This document shows positions 1 through 8,422 of a DNA stretch of 64,000 nt, piece by piece. The position numbers were made by a program, and so were the translations under genes. The stretch spans positions 1 to 64,000 of the IMG/VR virus record IMGVR_UViG_3300047547_000167. The stretch is one strand, 5' to 3'. Position 1 is the stretch's first letter. Each line of letters begins with the position of its first letter. Origin of the DNA: a virus. The notes under the pieces are model-generated. The model had not been told where the DNA came from. It did not search any database and was given only the letters and a program-made list of their open reading frames with translations.

Positions 1-734
1 TCCAGAGCGGCAACAGCAGCAGCAGCGCCAGCGGCCACGGTGCTGGCGTTGTTGGCGGTTGCCTGGGCAGCAGCAGCGGCAGCAGCAGCGGCAGCAGCGT
101 CGGCTGCAGCAGCGTCGGCTGCAGCCTGGGCGGCGGCGATGGCTGCAGCGCTGGTGCTCAGGCCAGCCAGGGCATCCTGCAGGGCAGTGATGCGAACCGA
201 CTGCTGGGCATCCGACGCTTCCAGGTTGACAGCGCGGTTGGTCAGGTCGGCAATCGCTGCGGTCAGGGCCACGCAGTCGCAGTCGCCGCCCGTGCCGCCA
301 GTGCCTTCGTTTTGAATGGTAACGATCTGCTGGGTCAGAGTGGCAACAGTCGCCTCCAACTCGTCCAAGTCGCTGCGCAGAGCCGTGTCGCCAGCGGTGC
401 GGGCGGCGGTTTCAGCGGTCAGGGCGGTCTGGATGGCGTCGACAACAGCGGTCAGGTCGGCAACAGCGGTGCTGCCTTCCAGCACGTCCAGGCGGCTGTC
501 CAGAGCGGACAGCTGGGCCAGGATGGACTGGGCGGTCAGCTGGTCACCTTCGGTGTTGCTGGCCAGCAAGGCATTCAGCGTGGCGATCTGCGCGCTGATG
601 GCGTTGATGTCAGCGCCCTGCAGGGCGAGGACTTGGTCGAATTTTTCCTGGACCGCTTGACCGATCTCGTCACCGAAGGTGGTGGAGATACAGCTGATCA
701 GGGTATTCAGTTCGTCGTTGTACGTGGTGGACAT
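1..734 (-). CDS. Alanine-rich coiled-coil protein, partial (runs off left edge)
   Basis: Partial gene: it starts at the ATG at 734 and stays open to position 1, giving about 244 visible codons. I do not recognise a family. Residues 40-190 are heptad-like and rich in Leu, Ala, Gln and Thr, as in a long coiled coil. A Gly-rich spacer with a DCDC motif lies near residues 144-154. Residues 195-225 are almost pure Ala with a few Asp and Gln, encoded by a GCT/GCC/GCA repeat. It is the last visible gene of the portal operon (portal, repeat protein, 66-residue protein, this one). A virion fibre, scaffold or decoration role is possible but only inferred. Confidence 0.75.
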   Translation of the reverse strand, partial: MSTTYNDELNTLISCISTTFGDEIGQAVQEKFDQVLALQGADINAISAQIATLNALLASNTEGDQLTAQSILAQLSALDSRLDVLEGSTAVADLTAVVDAIQTALTAETAARTAGDTALRSDLDELEATVATLTQQIVTIQNEGTGGTGGDCDCVALTAAIADLTNRAVNLEASDAQQSVRITALQDALAGLSTSAAAIAAAQAAADAAAADAAAAAAAAAAAQATANNASTVAAGAAAAVAAL

Positions 735-775
735 AAGTGTTTCCAATTAGGGATGGGACAGGGACAAGCCGCCAC

Positions 776-976
776 TCACGCGGGCGGCGTTGCGTTCTCC
801 AGCTGGCTGGGGGAATCGGTGGCGCAGGACTGGCCGTTCAAAACGGCCTGGAGGTCGCTGATGCGCTGCATGTGTGACGCGATCTCGGCTTGCACCAGGC
901 AGTGCAGCAGCTCGCCAATTTGCTCGCCAATCGCCACCGCGAAACAGGACAGTTTCTCATCGAGGATATTGCTCAT
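776..976 (-). CDS. Small phage protein, 66 aa, unknown
   Basis: Short ORF in the leftward portal operon between the repeat protein (ends 1011) and the coiled-coil gene (starts 734). An AAGGG ribosome-binding site lies just upstream of the ATG. The protein is mostly helical in character, begins MSNILDEKLSCFAVAIGEQI and has a hydrophobic stretch around residues 12-30. No family is recognised. Spacing and orientation support it as a real cistron. Confidence 0.65.
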   Translation of the reverse strand: MSNILDEKLSCFAVAIGEQIGELLHCLVQAEIASHMQRISDLQAVLNGQSCATDSPSQLENATPPA

Positions 977-1010
977 GTGGGGCCCTTATGGATGCCGAAG
1001 CAGCGGGGAA

Positions 1011-2015
1011 TCACGCCTGCTTCTGAACCGCTCGCGTTATGTTTCCGTCCTTGTCGCGTTCGATCTCGGTGACCACGCGGCGAGGCTCTGGCAATTCTAG
1101 TGTCACGTTCGGAGCGGGAACCACGACCGGCTCAATATTCACGACAGGGGCCGCCACGTTGACCACTGGCGCGGGCACGACCACGGGGTCGATGTTGACG
1201 ACCGGGGCCGCCACATGAACGTCGGGGGCCGCGACGTTGACCACTGGCGCAGGCACCACGACCGGCTCGATGTTGACAATCGGCGCTGGCTGCTGGGGGA
1301 CGTTGACGTGCACCACGGGCGGCTGCGCCTCGGGCACCGTGACGTTGACCACGGGCGCCACTTGCTCCGGCACCTTGACGTCGATGCGCGGGTCAAAGTG
1401 GATGACAGGCTGGGCTTGCGCGAGGGCCTGGATGGCCCCCACAAGCTGCGATTGAAGCTCGGCCAGGCCATCCAGGCGGGCCACGATGGCAGAGGCGTCC
1501 TGGGCACCGCTGGCGGCCACGGACGCGGCAGTCTGGTGCACGGCCACCACCATACCGTCCAGTGACTTCGCCAGGTCGGACAGACCATGCAGGTCCACGC
1601 GCGTCGCGGCGGGCATCAGGCTCACGGCGGGCGCATGAAAAGACTTGGCGAGAGCCGACGGCCGCGCCTTGGGCTTGTCCAGCGCCAGGCGCTCGCCACG
1701 GGCCTCGGGCGGGATGCCGACATACCGGCGGTTGCCGGTGGAGTCCGCCACGATCATGCCGTCGGAGCCTTGCTCCAGAACCCGGTACCGCTGCACGGCC
1801 CGCTTCTTGTGGCCCGCGATGTGCTCCCACTTGACCCTGTGCTGGGCGCCGCCGTGCTCCACGGTGCAGCCGTGCTGGCCGACGCAAATCACCTTGCCGG
1901 AAACGGGGGTGCCTGCCTTGTGGAAATAGACCTCATCACCCGGGAATGCGTGGCACACGGCTGGCGTGGCCGCCTGCTTTTGATTGGGCGTCTTGGGGGC
2001 GTTGAAGCTGGCCAT
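1011..2015 (-). CDS. Portal-adjacent protein with Val/Pro-rich beta repeats
   Basis: 334 residues. The ATG overlaps the portal stop codon (TGATG), so the two are translationally coupled. Residues about 25-100 look like a small beta domain. Residues about 130-205 are helical. Residues 215-310 are imperfect repeats of a unit like PVVNIEPVVVPAPVVNVAAP, ending in a charged tail (VTEIERDKDGNITRAVQ). Proteins with such PVVNV repeats sit next to portal genes in other tailed phages, and their role is not established. The repeats suggest a beta-solenoid or extended fibre. A structural role is inferred from position only. Confidence 0.8.
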   Translation of the reverse strand: MASFNAPKTPNQKQAATPAVCHAFPGDEVYFHKAGTPVSGKVICVGQHGCTVEHGGAQHRVKWEHIAGHKKRAVQRYRVLEQGSDGMIVADSTGNRRYVGIPPEARGERLALDKPKARPSALAKSFHAPAVSLMPAATRVDLHGLSDLAKSLDGMVVAVHQTAASVAASGAQDASAIVARLDGLAELQSQLVGAIQALAQAQPVIHFDPRIDVKVPEQVAPVVNVTVPEAQPPVVHVNVPQQPAPIVNIEPVVVPAPVVNVAAPDVHVAAPVVNIDPVVVPAPVVNVAAPVVNIEPVVVPAPNVTLELPEPRRVVTEIERDKDGNITRAVQKQA

Positions 2016-3724
2016 CAGGGCTCCACGGTGAACACGGGCAGGCCAAACGACTTCTGCATGTCCTGACCATCGTCCTCCTGCCCGGGGTCGGGCTGGCCGC
2101 CGTCATCGAACATGCCGTCTTCAGGCTCGCCGCCCTGCTGGTCGTCGCCATCTTCAGGCGGCTGTCCACCGCCGGGCCCGGGGGCGCCGTAGTCCTCCTG
2201 CTGGGCCTGGTTTTCAGCCTGCCACGCCGACATCAGCGCAGGGTTGAGCGGGGCGTTGCCCCATTCGCCCTTGACCTCTTCCATGCCCTGGGCCTTGCGG
2301 GCTTCGTTGAGCGTGAGGATGGTCTTGTCCTTGTCCCAGCGCATCTGGGGGTCTTCTTCATCGAGGCCAGTCCAGCGGAAGACGTACTTGTCGCCGAACT
2401 CGGACACGATGTAGTCGGAGAACAAATCCTCGAAGTGGGACAGCAGCGGGCGCAGGCCCTTGTCCTTGCTGTTGATCAGCTTCTCTTCGGTGTCGGAGCC
2501 AGACAGCGAAGACGTGCCAGCGGTGAACGACTCGAAGTTGATCTCGTCCGGCGCGATGCCGTAGATCGCGCAAATGATGGACGTGAGGAACGTCATCCAC
2601 TTGGCGAACATGATCTCGTTCACGTCCACACCGAAGTTTTCAAACGCGGCCTTGGACTCCTGATTTTTCGACACCAGCACGGGGAGCGTCCACGCGTTGT
2701 TGATGCCCTTCACCATGGCATTCCAGTACCGCTTGAAGGCGGCCATGTCCTGGTCGCTGTACTCGCCGGTCAGGTGCAGCAAGCCCTTGGGGATAGCATT
2801 CGAATCGAAATACTTGGTGTTGTACGAAAAGGCGTTGAGGAAGCCCGTGACCACGCGCACCAGCAGCTCGGTCTCGGACAGGCCGTAGCCGCCCACCAGG
2901 ACATCGGTGCGGGGATTGCGCGGGACGTAGATCAGGTCGTCGTGGGTGTAGGCGGCCCGGATGTTCCCATCCACCACCTGGAGCGCGAAAATCTCATCCT
3001 CGTCGCGGTAGCCGATCTCGTTGGCGAGCCGGATGGTCGCGCCGTCCACGGCATACATGCCGTCAATCCCCAGCGACTTGTCGCGCTTGTATTCGGTTTC
3101 GATTGGGGCGCTGTCCAGCGTGAGGCTGTCGCGCACCAGCTTGGCCATCAGGTTGGAGAAGTTGTCGCGCTTCAGGCGGGCGCGCTGGCGCGGGTTGCGC
3201 TCCCAGCCGCTGTGCGTGAAGAAGTCCTGCATCAGCGCGATGGATTGCTGCTCGTCGCTGCCAAGTTTTGCGTTGGGGTCTTTCAGGCGCACCTGGAACC
3301 CAGGGCCCTTGCCACCGTCGGGCACGCGGCAAAACCGCTTCACCTGACGGATGCGGGTGAAGATCACGGCCGACAGAATCGGGGTCTGGTCAACCATGCC
3401 GCGCAGCATGTCGAAGCTCATGTTCGACCACCGCTCGCGCCACTCGCCCATGGCGTTGCCATAGGTGTCGTTCACCCACACGGACTGCATGCCCGCCTTG
3501 CCGTCGGCGATGGCTTTGCTCGGAAAAGGTATGACCTTGGCGTGAGACAAAGACTTTGAAAGCTCTTGTTCGGCGTATTGCTCGCGCATGAACTCAACAA
3601 TCGGCATCATGTCCGCAACGGACGAAGGAACAACGCTCGACTGAGCCTGCAGCATCGCATCCGCCCGCTCGTCATTCGGTGCGAATTGGTTGTATGCCGT
3701 TTCGAGGGCTTTCTGTGTTGTCAT
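2015..3724 (-). CDS. Portal protein
   Basis: 569 residues. It forms the dodecameric ring at the capsid vertex through which DNA is packaged and the tail is attached. The central region has the features of the HK97/SPP1-like portal family: helical stem segments around YGNAMGEWRERW, SLTLDSAPIETEYKRDKS, YGLSETELLVRVV, and a clip/crown region with IYGIAPDEINFES and FTAGTSSLSGSD. The C-terminal ~90 residues are Pro/Gly/Asp/Gln-rich and likely disordered. It is followed with a TGATG overlap by the repeat protein and preceded by an HNH gene inserted between terminase and portal. Family assignment is strong from length, composition and context. Confidence 0.9.
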   Translation of the reverse strand: MTTQKALETAYNQFAPNDERADAMLQAQSSVVPSSVADMMPIVEFMREQYAEQELSKSLSHAKVIPFPSKAIADGKAGMQSVWVNDTYGNAMGEWRERWSNMSFDMLRGMVDQTPILSAVIFTRIRQVKRFCRVPDGGKGPGFQVRLKDPNAKLGSDEQQSIALMQDFFTHSGWERNPRQRARLKRDNFSNLMAKLVRDSLTLDSAPIETEYKRDKSLGIDGMYAVDGATIRLANEIGYRDEDEIFALQVVDGNIRAAYTHDDLIYVPRNPRTDVLVGGYGLSETELLVRVVTGFLNAFSYNTKYFDSNAIPKGLLHLTGEYSDQDMAAFKRYWNAMVKGINNAWTLPVLVSKNQESKAAFENFGVDVNEIMFAKWMTFLTSIICAIYGIAPDEINFESFTAGTSSLSGSDTEEKLINSKDKGLRPLLSHFEDLFSDYIVSEFGDKYVFRWTGLDEEDPQMRWDKDKTILTLNEARKAQGMEEVKGEWGNAPLNPALMSAWQAENQAQQEDYGAPGPGGGQPPEDGDDQQGGEPEDGMFDDGGQPDPGQEDDGQDMQKSFGLPVFTVEP

Positions 3725-3725
3725 T

Positions 3726-4409
3726 TCAAAGTCGCTCGTAGATCGGCATGTCCGGCCAATGCTTGTTGTGTTTTGAGATGTTCTTGAACCGGTCGATTAT
3801 CGCCAGGTTTGTGTGGCACTGAAGCCCCTGAACCAGTGGAATCAAAGGCCCAACAAAGCGAGACTTTGGCTGAAAGTTGCCGTCAAGGCTCTGCGCCTTC
3901 GGGGGAGTGATTGGAACCACGTGATCAACTGCAACTTGCTTGCCCTCGCCGCGCATTTGGATTGCCAGAGCATAAATCGCATCAACCTCCGCGTGGTCAC
4001 ACCATGCCGCCACGGAGCCCATCTTAGATGCTCGCCTTGCAGACTCGTGGGCCGCTACACGCTGACGGTTTTCAGCTTTCCACCTCGACATTCTCTTGGC
4101 TTGGGCCGGCTTGTTTGCGTCGGCGTAAGCCTTCTTTTTGGCCGCAAGCTCATCTGCGTTTTTTTGGCGGTAATCAATCATGTACTCCCGATGCCGACCT
4201 TTGTTTTTCTGATACCGCTCCTTCATTTCAGCCACGAGTTGATCTCGTTTCGCGTAGTGACGAGACAGCATCCTGGCCGCATGGCACTCGCGGCATACCC
4301 AGTGGGTGCCGCGCTCTCGGACATAAAAGGCAGAAAGCGGCAGGATGCGATTGCAGTCGCGGCACGCATGCGTATCGGCAATCACGGTGGAGAGTGCAGT
4401 TTCGGCCAT
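3726..4409 (-). CDS. HNH homing endonuclease
   Basis: 227 residues. The N-terminal zinc-ribbon has paired cysteines (CRDCN at ~17 and CREC at ~39), followed by a long basic helical DNA-contacting region. The C-terminal HNH core contains AVDHVVPI and GLQCHTNLAIID. It lies between the terminase and the portal, 2 bp upstream of the portal start, and is typical of a free-standing mobile endonuclease. Its ATG has no Shine-Dalgarno sequence. Instead it lies 6 nt after a late-promoter-like motif (4416-4431), so a leaderless message is predicted. Base composition is lower in GC than neighbours. It is one of five HNH genes in the window. Confidence 0.85.
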   Translation of the reverse strand: MAETALSTVIADTHACRDCNRILPLSAFYVRERGTHWVCRECHAARMLSRHYAKRDQLVAEMKERYQKNKGRHREYMIDYRQKNADELAAKKKAYADANKPAQAKRMSRWKAENRQRVAAHESARRASKMGSVAAWCDHAEVDAIYALAIQMRGEGKQVAVDHVVPITPPKAQSLDGNFQPKSRFVGPLIPLVQGLQCHTNLAIIDRFKNISKHNKHWPDMPIYERL

Positions 4410-4415
4410 GCTGGA

Positions 4416-4431
4416 AGTGTGCCGTCACGAC
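4416..4431 (-). promoter_or_regulatory. Late promoter motif (leaderless type)
   Basis: Leftward sequence GTCGTGACGGCACACT. The -10-like CACACT ends 6 nt before the ATG at 4409. It belongs to the repeated TCGTGAC...-10 family (see findings). Promoter function is inferred from recurrence and position. Confidence 0.6.
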
Positions 4432-4459
4432 AACAAAAAAGAAGGCGGCGCAATTTGCG

Positions 4460-4480
4460 GCAACATTTTTGCAGTAGAAT
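4460..4480 (+). promoter_or_regulatory. Early promoter/operator motif
   Basis: 13-bp quasi-palindrome GCAACATTTTTGC (4460-4472), then TAGAAT as -10 (4475-4480), then TTGAGGCATC. It drives the rightward cassette starting at 4505, which has an AAGGAG ribosome-binding site. A further GCAATTTGC half-palindrome lies just upstream. It is divergent from the late motif at 4416-4431. Confidence 0.6.
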
Positions 4481-4504
4481 TGAGGCATCAACCAAGGAGC
4501 CAAC

Positions 4505-4624
4505 ATGAACACACGAGAGATGACCCCAAGCGAGCGCCAAGTCGAGAAGCTGAAAGACTACGTGCTTGCCGCCGCGATTTCACTTGGTTTCGTGTGGTTC
4601 CTGGTTGATAGCCTGACCCACTAA
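4505..4624 (+). CDS. Small single-pass membrane protein, 39 aa
   Basis: ORF of 39 codons with a strong AAGGAG site 8-13 nt upstream and directly downstream of an early promoter motif. The N-terminal half is charged (REMTPSERQVEKLKDY). The C-terminal half is hydrophobic (VLAAAISLGFVWFLV), so one transmembrane helix is predicted. It is the first gene of the rightward dUTPase cassette. Function is unknown. Confidence 0.6.
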   Translation: MNTREMTPSERQVEKLKDYVLAAAISLGFVWFLVDSLTH

Positions 4625-4640
4625 CACACCAAGGAAGATC

Positions 4641-4856
4641 ATGAGCGCAAAACGCATCTATCGCACCGAAGACACCAACGGCGCACGCAAACTCATCAGC
4701 GCCACCACGTCGCACCAGGCCGTGGCCCACCACGCCAAGAGCACGATCACCGTGCGCGTGGCCACCCAGGAAGACCTCATTGCGCTGACCAAGGCCGGCG
4801 TCGAGGTCGAGGAAGCGGGCGCGGCTGCGACCGCAGAAGGCGGGGCAGCGGAATGA
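4641..4856 (+). CDS. Small phage protein, 71 aa, unknown
   Basis: Second gene of the rightward cassette, with an AAGGAAG site upstream of the ATG. The sequence (MSAKRIYRTEDTNGARKLIS...) resembles short early phage proteins with a beta-strand-rich core and an Ala/Glu-rich tail. The last codons overlap the dUTPase start by 4 bp (ATGA), so the pair is coupled. No function is assigned. Confidence 0.65.
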   Translation: MSAKRIYRTEDTNGARKLISATTSHQAVAHHAKSTITVRVATQEDLIALTKAGVEVEEAGAAATAEGGAAE

Positions 4857-5293
4857 CGCCACCCGGCCCACTCAAGGTCCAGAAGCTGCACCCGGACGCC
4901 CGGGTGCCGGAGTACGCCACCGACGGCGCGGCCTGCTTTGACATTGCGAGCATTGAGGAAATGGCGGTCGGGGCGGGCGCGGCTCACACATACAGAACCG
5001 GCTTGGCCTTTGAGGTTCCAGATGGTCACACCATGCTGATTTTCAGCCGCAGCGGCCACGGCTTTAAGCACGGCCTGCGCCTGGCCAATTGCGTCGGCGT
5101 AATTGACGCCGACTATCGCGGCGAGGTGATGGTGAGACTTGCGAACGACGGGCTCACGACGATGAGAATTTGCAGCGGCGACCGCATAGCCCAAGCCATG
5201 ATCCTGCCAGTGCCTCGCGTGCAAATCCAGGAAGCCGACGACCTGACCGAAACAGAGCGCGGCGTCGGCGGCTTCGGGAGCACCGGCAAATGA
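4853..5293 (+). CDS. dut: dUTPase (dUTP nucleotidohydrolase)
   Basis: 146 residues, the usual length for a homotrimeric dUTPase. It hydrolyses dUTP to dUMP and pyrophosphate, keeping uracil out of phage DNA and feeding dUMP to thymidylate synthase, which is encoded at 29517. All five conserved motifs are visible: I DGAACFDI, II SRSGHG, III GVIDADYRGEVMV, IV GDRIAQAMI, V RGVGGFGSTG. Motif II has GHG where many enzymes have GLA. Its ATG overlaps the upstream stop and its TGA overlaps the next start. Confidence 0.95.
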   Translation: MTPPGPLKVQKLHPDARVPEYATDGAACFDIASIEEMAVGAGAAHTYRTGLAFEVPDGHTMLIFSRSGHGFKHGLRLANCVGVIDADYRGEVMVRLANDGLTTMRICSGDRIAQAMILPVPRVQIQEADDLTETERGVGGFGSTGK

Positions 5294-5751
5294 GAAAACG
5301 CACGCGCCGCAAGGTTTACCCCCTGGTGAACCCCATCGAAATGGCAATCAGTGGCGCAGGTATCGCCACGAACGACCGACTGGACAAACTCCGCGCCCTG
5401 GAGCTGTCCGCCATCGACGCCATTGCGCACGGGTCCGGCACGATGGGCGACCTTGGGACGCTGCGCGACATGCTCAACATCGCAGAGGTGATGGCACTTG
5501 GCGGGGTTGGCCCGGAAGTGCTGGAGCCGTCCCGGCTCGCTCAGCGCGAGCTGGTGGACATGATCGAGCGCCACAACCGAACGGGGCGCATTGGCTCCAC
5601 CGGGGCCGGGCTTGAAGCATTCCGCGAGGCATACCGGTGGCACGACATCCAGCGCACCAGCATCGCGCGCAGCGAGTACGAGCACTTCATCAAGAAAACG
5701 GCCAACGCCATCAAGGGCGGCAAGGCCAAAGCGGTCACGGTGGTCGCTTAA
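5290..5751 (+). CDS. Conserved phage protein, 153 aa, unknown
   Basis: The ATG overlaps the dUTPase stop (ATGA), which sets the start. The N-terminus is very basic (MRKRTRRKVY), followed by a helical body with motifs LVNPIEMAISGA and YRWHDIQRTSIARSEYE. I recall similar proteins in prophages of Burkholderiales, always unannotated. It ends convergently with the terminase gene, sharing the stop codon bases (5748-5751), so there is no room for a terminator between them. Confidence 0.75.
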   Translation: MRKRTRRKVYPLVNPIEMAISGAGIATNDRLDKLRALELSAIDAIAHGSGTMGDLGTLRDMLNIAEVMALGGVGPEVLEPSRLAQRELVDMIERHNRTGRIGSTGAGLEAFREAYRWHDIQRTSIARSEYEHFIKKTANAIKGGKAKAVTVVA

Positions 5752-8369
5752 ACCGCAATGAACAACGGGCACCCGGGGTCGGTTTCGCGCACGCGAACAC
5801 CATCCCGCTCGTTGCACCGGCCGTTGTCGAATGAGATGCACCGGCCACACACGTCGCCGGACACCTGCAGCACCTCCTGAATGGCATTGCTCAGCGTCGG
5901 CGTGTAGCGCTCCAGCACCACCTGCACCGATGTCTCCTTGGGCTTTTCAGGCTCCGGCAGGATGAACATATTGGTGCCATACGCGCGGGCCCAGGCTACG
6001 TCAGTCAGCATATTTGCGTAGCTAGAGTGCGGGTCAATCCCCACTTTAACCACCCGGCGCTTGAACTTCTTTTCTTCCTCGTCCTTTTCCGCGATCAGCG
6101 CCGTGCGCGTGAAGTGGAAGAACGCGTACTCCTTGCACACGGGCGACATGCGCCACTTGCCCTTCTCCAGCACCTCCTGCACCAGCCCATCGGGATCAGG
6201 GAACAGGCAGAGCTTTTTCTGGAATCGGCCCATCGACACCTGCATGCACTTGTACTGGTCGAGGGTGACGGTGTAGCGGTCCCGCAATTCCTCGTCCGTC
6301 CTGCGCTCGCTGGTGTCCAGCTTCGGGGCATCGCCCCAGCGCAGCATGTCGCCCTCCATGTTGCCGTACCCAGCCAGGAACACGCGGCCGTCATGGCGGC
6401 GGGCAAACGACTTGGCGTTGTCGTAGTTGGGCAGCGTTTCCACCACGCAGCACTGCACACCGTAGGCCGCCATCAGCTCGTCGCAGCGGTCCCATGGCGA
6501 GGCCTCGGGGTCGTCCTTCGTTGGCGCCCGGAAGATGTACTCCATGTGCACCACGGCCTGGCGACCGTCGGGCAGCCGCTCCTTGATGATGGCCACAATG
6601 AAGGAGCCCATCTGGTCGAGCCCCATGAAGGTGCCGCGACCGTTGCGTCGCCACTGGAGCCCGTACTCCATGCCCACGCGAGCGCACTCGTTGAGCATTT
6701 CCAGGTTCACCGGCACCTGGGACGGGTCGGTGTAGGGCTTGCCCAGCTTCCGGTTAAAAAAGTTCTTCATGTCGTCGGCGTTGTGGTACGCCTCGATGAT
6801 GTCCCGGGGGCTGATTGTGGGCGACAGGAACTGGGGGAAGTGCACCGAGCGAATCTCAGCGTCCGGCGCCTTTGCGATCCACTGGCCGACCTGCGGGTCG
6901 TCAATCCACCCCTGGCACGACACGCACCGGTACCGGTACTCGCCACGGGTGGTGCCACCCTCACGTTGCAGCAGGCGCGGCGCCTCGGCGTCGTAGCCGA
7001 TGCACTGGGGGAAGTTTTCGTCCAACACCTGCAGCGTCGCGCAGTGCGGGCACTCGGTGTGGAACTGGTGCTGGGTGCCCTTCTTGTACCAGAAGTGAAT
7101 GTCGGAATCCGGCCAGTTGGCCGTGGAGCCCATGAGCGTGTACCGCAGCGCCGAGGCGGACATACGCTCGCGGGTTTTCTCCATGTCCGCGATTGCCATC
7201 TCCTGCACCTCGTCAAACGAGACGACATCCATAGGGAAGGATTCGGTCGCGGTCTTGCCGGTGGTCCAGAGGAAGTGAAACCGGGATGAGCCCAGGTTTC
7301 GGATCAAGATGTTGCCCTCGCCCCCACGGCCACCAGAGGCCTGCTTCTCGGTCATCAGGGCGTACACGTCGGGCACGGTCCGCACGATGGGCATGAAGCG
7401 CTCGCTCGACTTGCCGGACGCCAGCATCTGCGAGGGCATGAACATGCCGATCTTGGCCGGCGAGAACCGCATGGCCAGGTAGATCATGGCCAGCATTTCC
7501 ATGACGGTGAAGCCCACCTGCGTGCACTTCATGATCACGTCGGTGCGGTTGAAGGCGTCCTCAATCGTGGCCGGGATGAGGTCGTAAATGAACCGCATGG
7601 CCGGGCGGTCGGACAGCGTGAAGGCGCGGCCGTCCACCTTCAGACCATCGGCCTCCAGCCGCTCGCACCACTGGAGGAACGTCTCGCCGGGTTTGAGCGA
7701 GCGCTGCTCCTGGGTGAACTCGACGGCCACGTCAAAGAACTCGGCGCCGAACCGCTGGCGCTGCTCCAGCTCGGTGGCCAGCGACGCCGCCAGGCGCGCC
7801 TCTTCGGGCAGGTGCGGATTGCAGAAGCTGTCGAACTGCCACACCGACCAGTCGGGGTCGGTCTGGCCGAGGCGGCACAGCCGGTAGAAGTCGTTGCGCT
7901 TGCCGAAGGCCCCGGACAGAAACCAGGCGTCGCCGTTGTAGACCTTCAGCATGGGGCGGAGCACGTCATCCCACAGATTGAGCAGGCCCTCCACCAGCCG
8001 GGCGTCGTCCACCACGATCAGGCCGTACTGCTCGAACAGCTCCTGGGGCTTTTCCAGGCTGTAGAAGTCGATGAATCCGCCGGACACCAGCTCCAGGCGG
8101 CGCGCATTGACGCGGCGTTTGATGAGCGGGTCGATGGACCGCATCACCTGGCGGCGGGCCTCGATCATGGCGTCGTCGGTGGGCGAGAACCAGGCCACGG
8201 GCTTTTTGCTGTTGAACGCGCCCTTGGGGCCCGCCAGCAGCACCTCGATGCCGAGCGTGGTCTTCCCGAACTGCTCCCCGGCGGCCACGGCGTTGAACCG
8301 GCTGGCCCGCGCCAGCGCCTTCTGCTGGGCTGCGTGGGGGGTTGGGAGCGAGATTTTTACTTGGGCCAT
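5748..8369 (-). CDS. Terminase large subunit with two ATPase-like domains
   Basis: 873 residues, far longer than the usual 400-650. It is the DNA-packaging motor and nuclease. Residues 1-225 resemble the ATPase half of a TerL: FNAVAAGEQFGKTT as Walker A (31-38), LIVVDD (117-122) at Walker B with Asp replacing the catalytic Glu, then LSGAFGKRNDFYRL. Residues 228 onward resemble a lambda GpA-type terminase: deviant Walker A KCTQVGFT (281-288), SFDEVQEM (384-391), a zinc site CPHC (440-443) with CVSC (482-485), then an RNase H-like nuclease starting GLDQMG (583-588) with SSYANMLTDVAWA near the end. The reading frame is continuous. The N-terminal domain may be a degenerate duplicate or a regulatory subunit. 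Confidence 0.88.
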   Translation of the reverse strand: MAQVKISLPTPHAAQQKALARASRFNAVAAGEQFGKTTLGIEVLLAGPKGAFNSKKPVAWFSPTDDAMIEARRQVMRSIDPLIKRRVNARRLELVSGGFIDFYSLEKPQELFEQYGLIVVDDARLVEGLLNLWDDVLRPMLKVYNGDAWFLSGAFGKRNDFYRLCRLGQTDPDWSVWQFDSFCNPHLPEEARLAASLATELEQRQRFGAEFFDVAVEFTQEQRSLKPGETFLQWCERLEADGLKVDGRAFTLSDRPAMRFIYDLIPATIEDAFNRTDVIMKCTQVGFTVMEMLAMIYLAMRFSPAKIGMFMPSQMLASGKSSERFMPIVRTVPDVYALMTEKQASGGRGGEGNILIRNLGSSRFHFLWTTGKTATESFPMDVVSFDEVQEMAIADMEKTRERMSASALRYTLMGSTANWPDSDIHFWYKKGTQHQFHTECPHCATLQVLDENFPQCIGYDAEAPRLLQREGGTTRGEYRYRCVSCQGWIDDPQVGQWIAKAPDAEIRSVHFPQFLSPTISPRDIIEAYHNADDMKNFFNRKLGKPYTDPSQVPVNLEMLNECARVGMEYGLQWRRNGRGTFMGLDQMGSFIVAIIKERLPDGRQAVVHMEYIFRAPTKDDPEASPWDRCDELMAAYGVQCCVVETLPNYDNAKSFARRHDGRVFLAGYGNMEGDMLRWGDAPKLDTSERRTDEELRDRYTVTLDQYKCMQVSMGRFQKKLCLFPDPDGLVQEVLEKGKWRMSPVCKEYAFFHFTRTALIAEKDEEEKKFKRRVVKVGIDPHSSYANMLTDVAWARAYGTNMFILPEPEKPKETSVQVVLERYTPTLSNAIQEVLQVSGDVCGRCISFDNGRCNERDGVRVRETDPGCPLFIAV

Positions 8370-8377
8370 GTGCCAAT

Positions 8378-8401
8378 GATAAAGCCCGCGCGAGGCGGGC
8401 T
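8378..8401 (-). terminator. Rho-independent terminator upstream of terminase
   Basis: Perfect 7-bp stem AGCCCGC/GCGGGCT with loop GCGAG, followed on the leftward transcript by TTTAT. It closes the transcript of the gene ending at 8423 and lies only ~10 nt before the terminase ATG. Confidence 0.65.
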
Positions 8402-8422
8402 GTTGCCGGGGGGCGCGGGCTG

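Noticed and set aside
312-1100. Rightward frame over the coiled-coil gene and small ORF
   Set aside because: Low-complexity antisense frame; the leftward gene has an RBS and continuous operon context.
2435-3559. A 374-codon rightward frame antisense to the portal gene
   Set aside because: Mirror of the portal codons; product resembles no known protein and has shadow composition.
6027-7289. A 420-codon rightward frame antisense to the terminase
   Set aside because: Same reason: complementary-strand shadow with no motif.
5748-8369. Intein or frameshift explaining the oversized terminase
   Set aside because: No splice-block motifs of inteins (no Cys/Ser plus HN at junctions), and the frame is continuous; two ATPase-like halves explain the length better.
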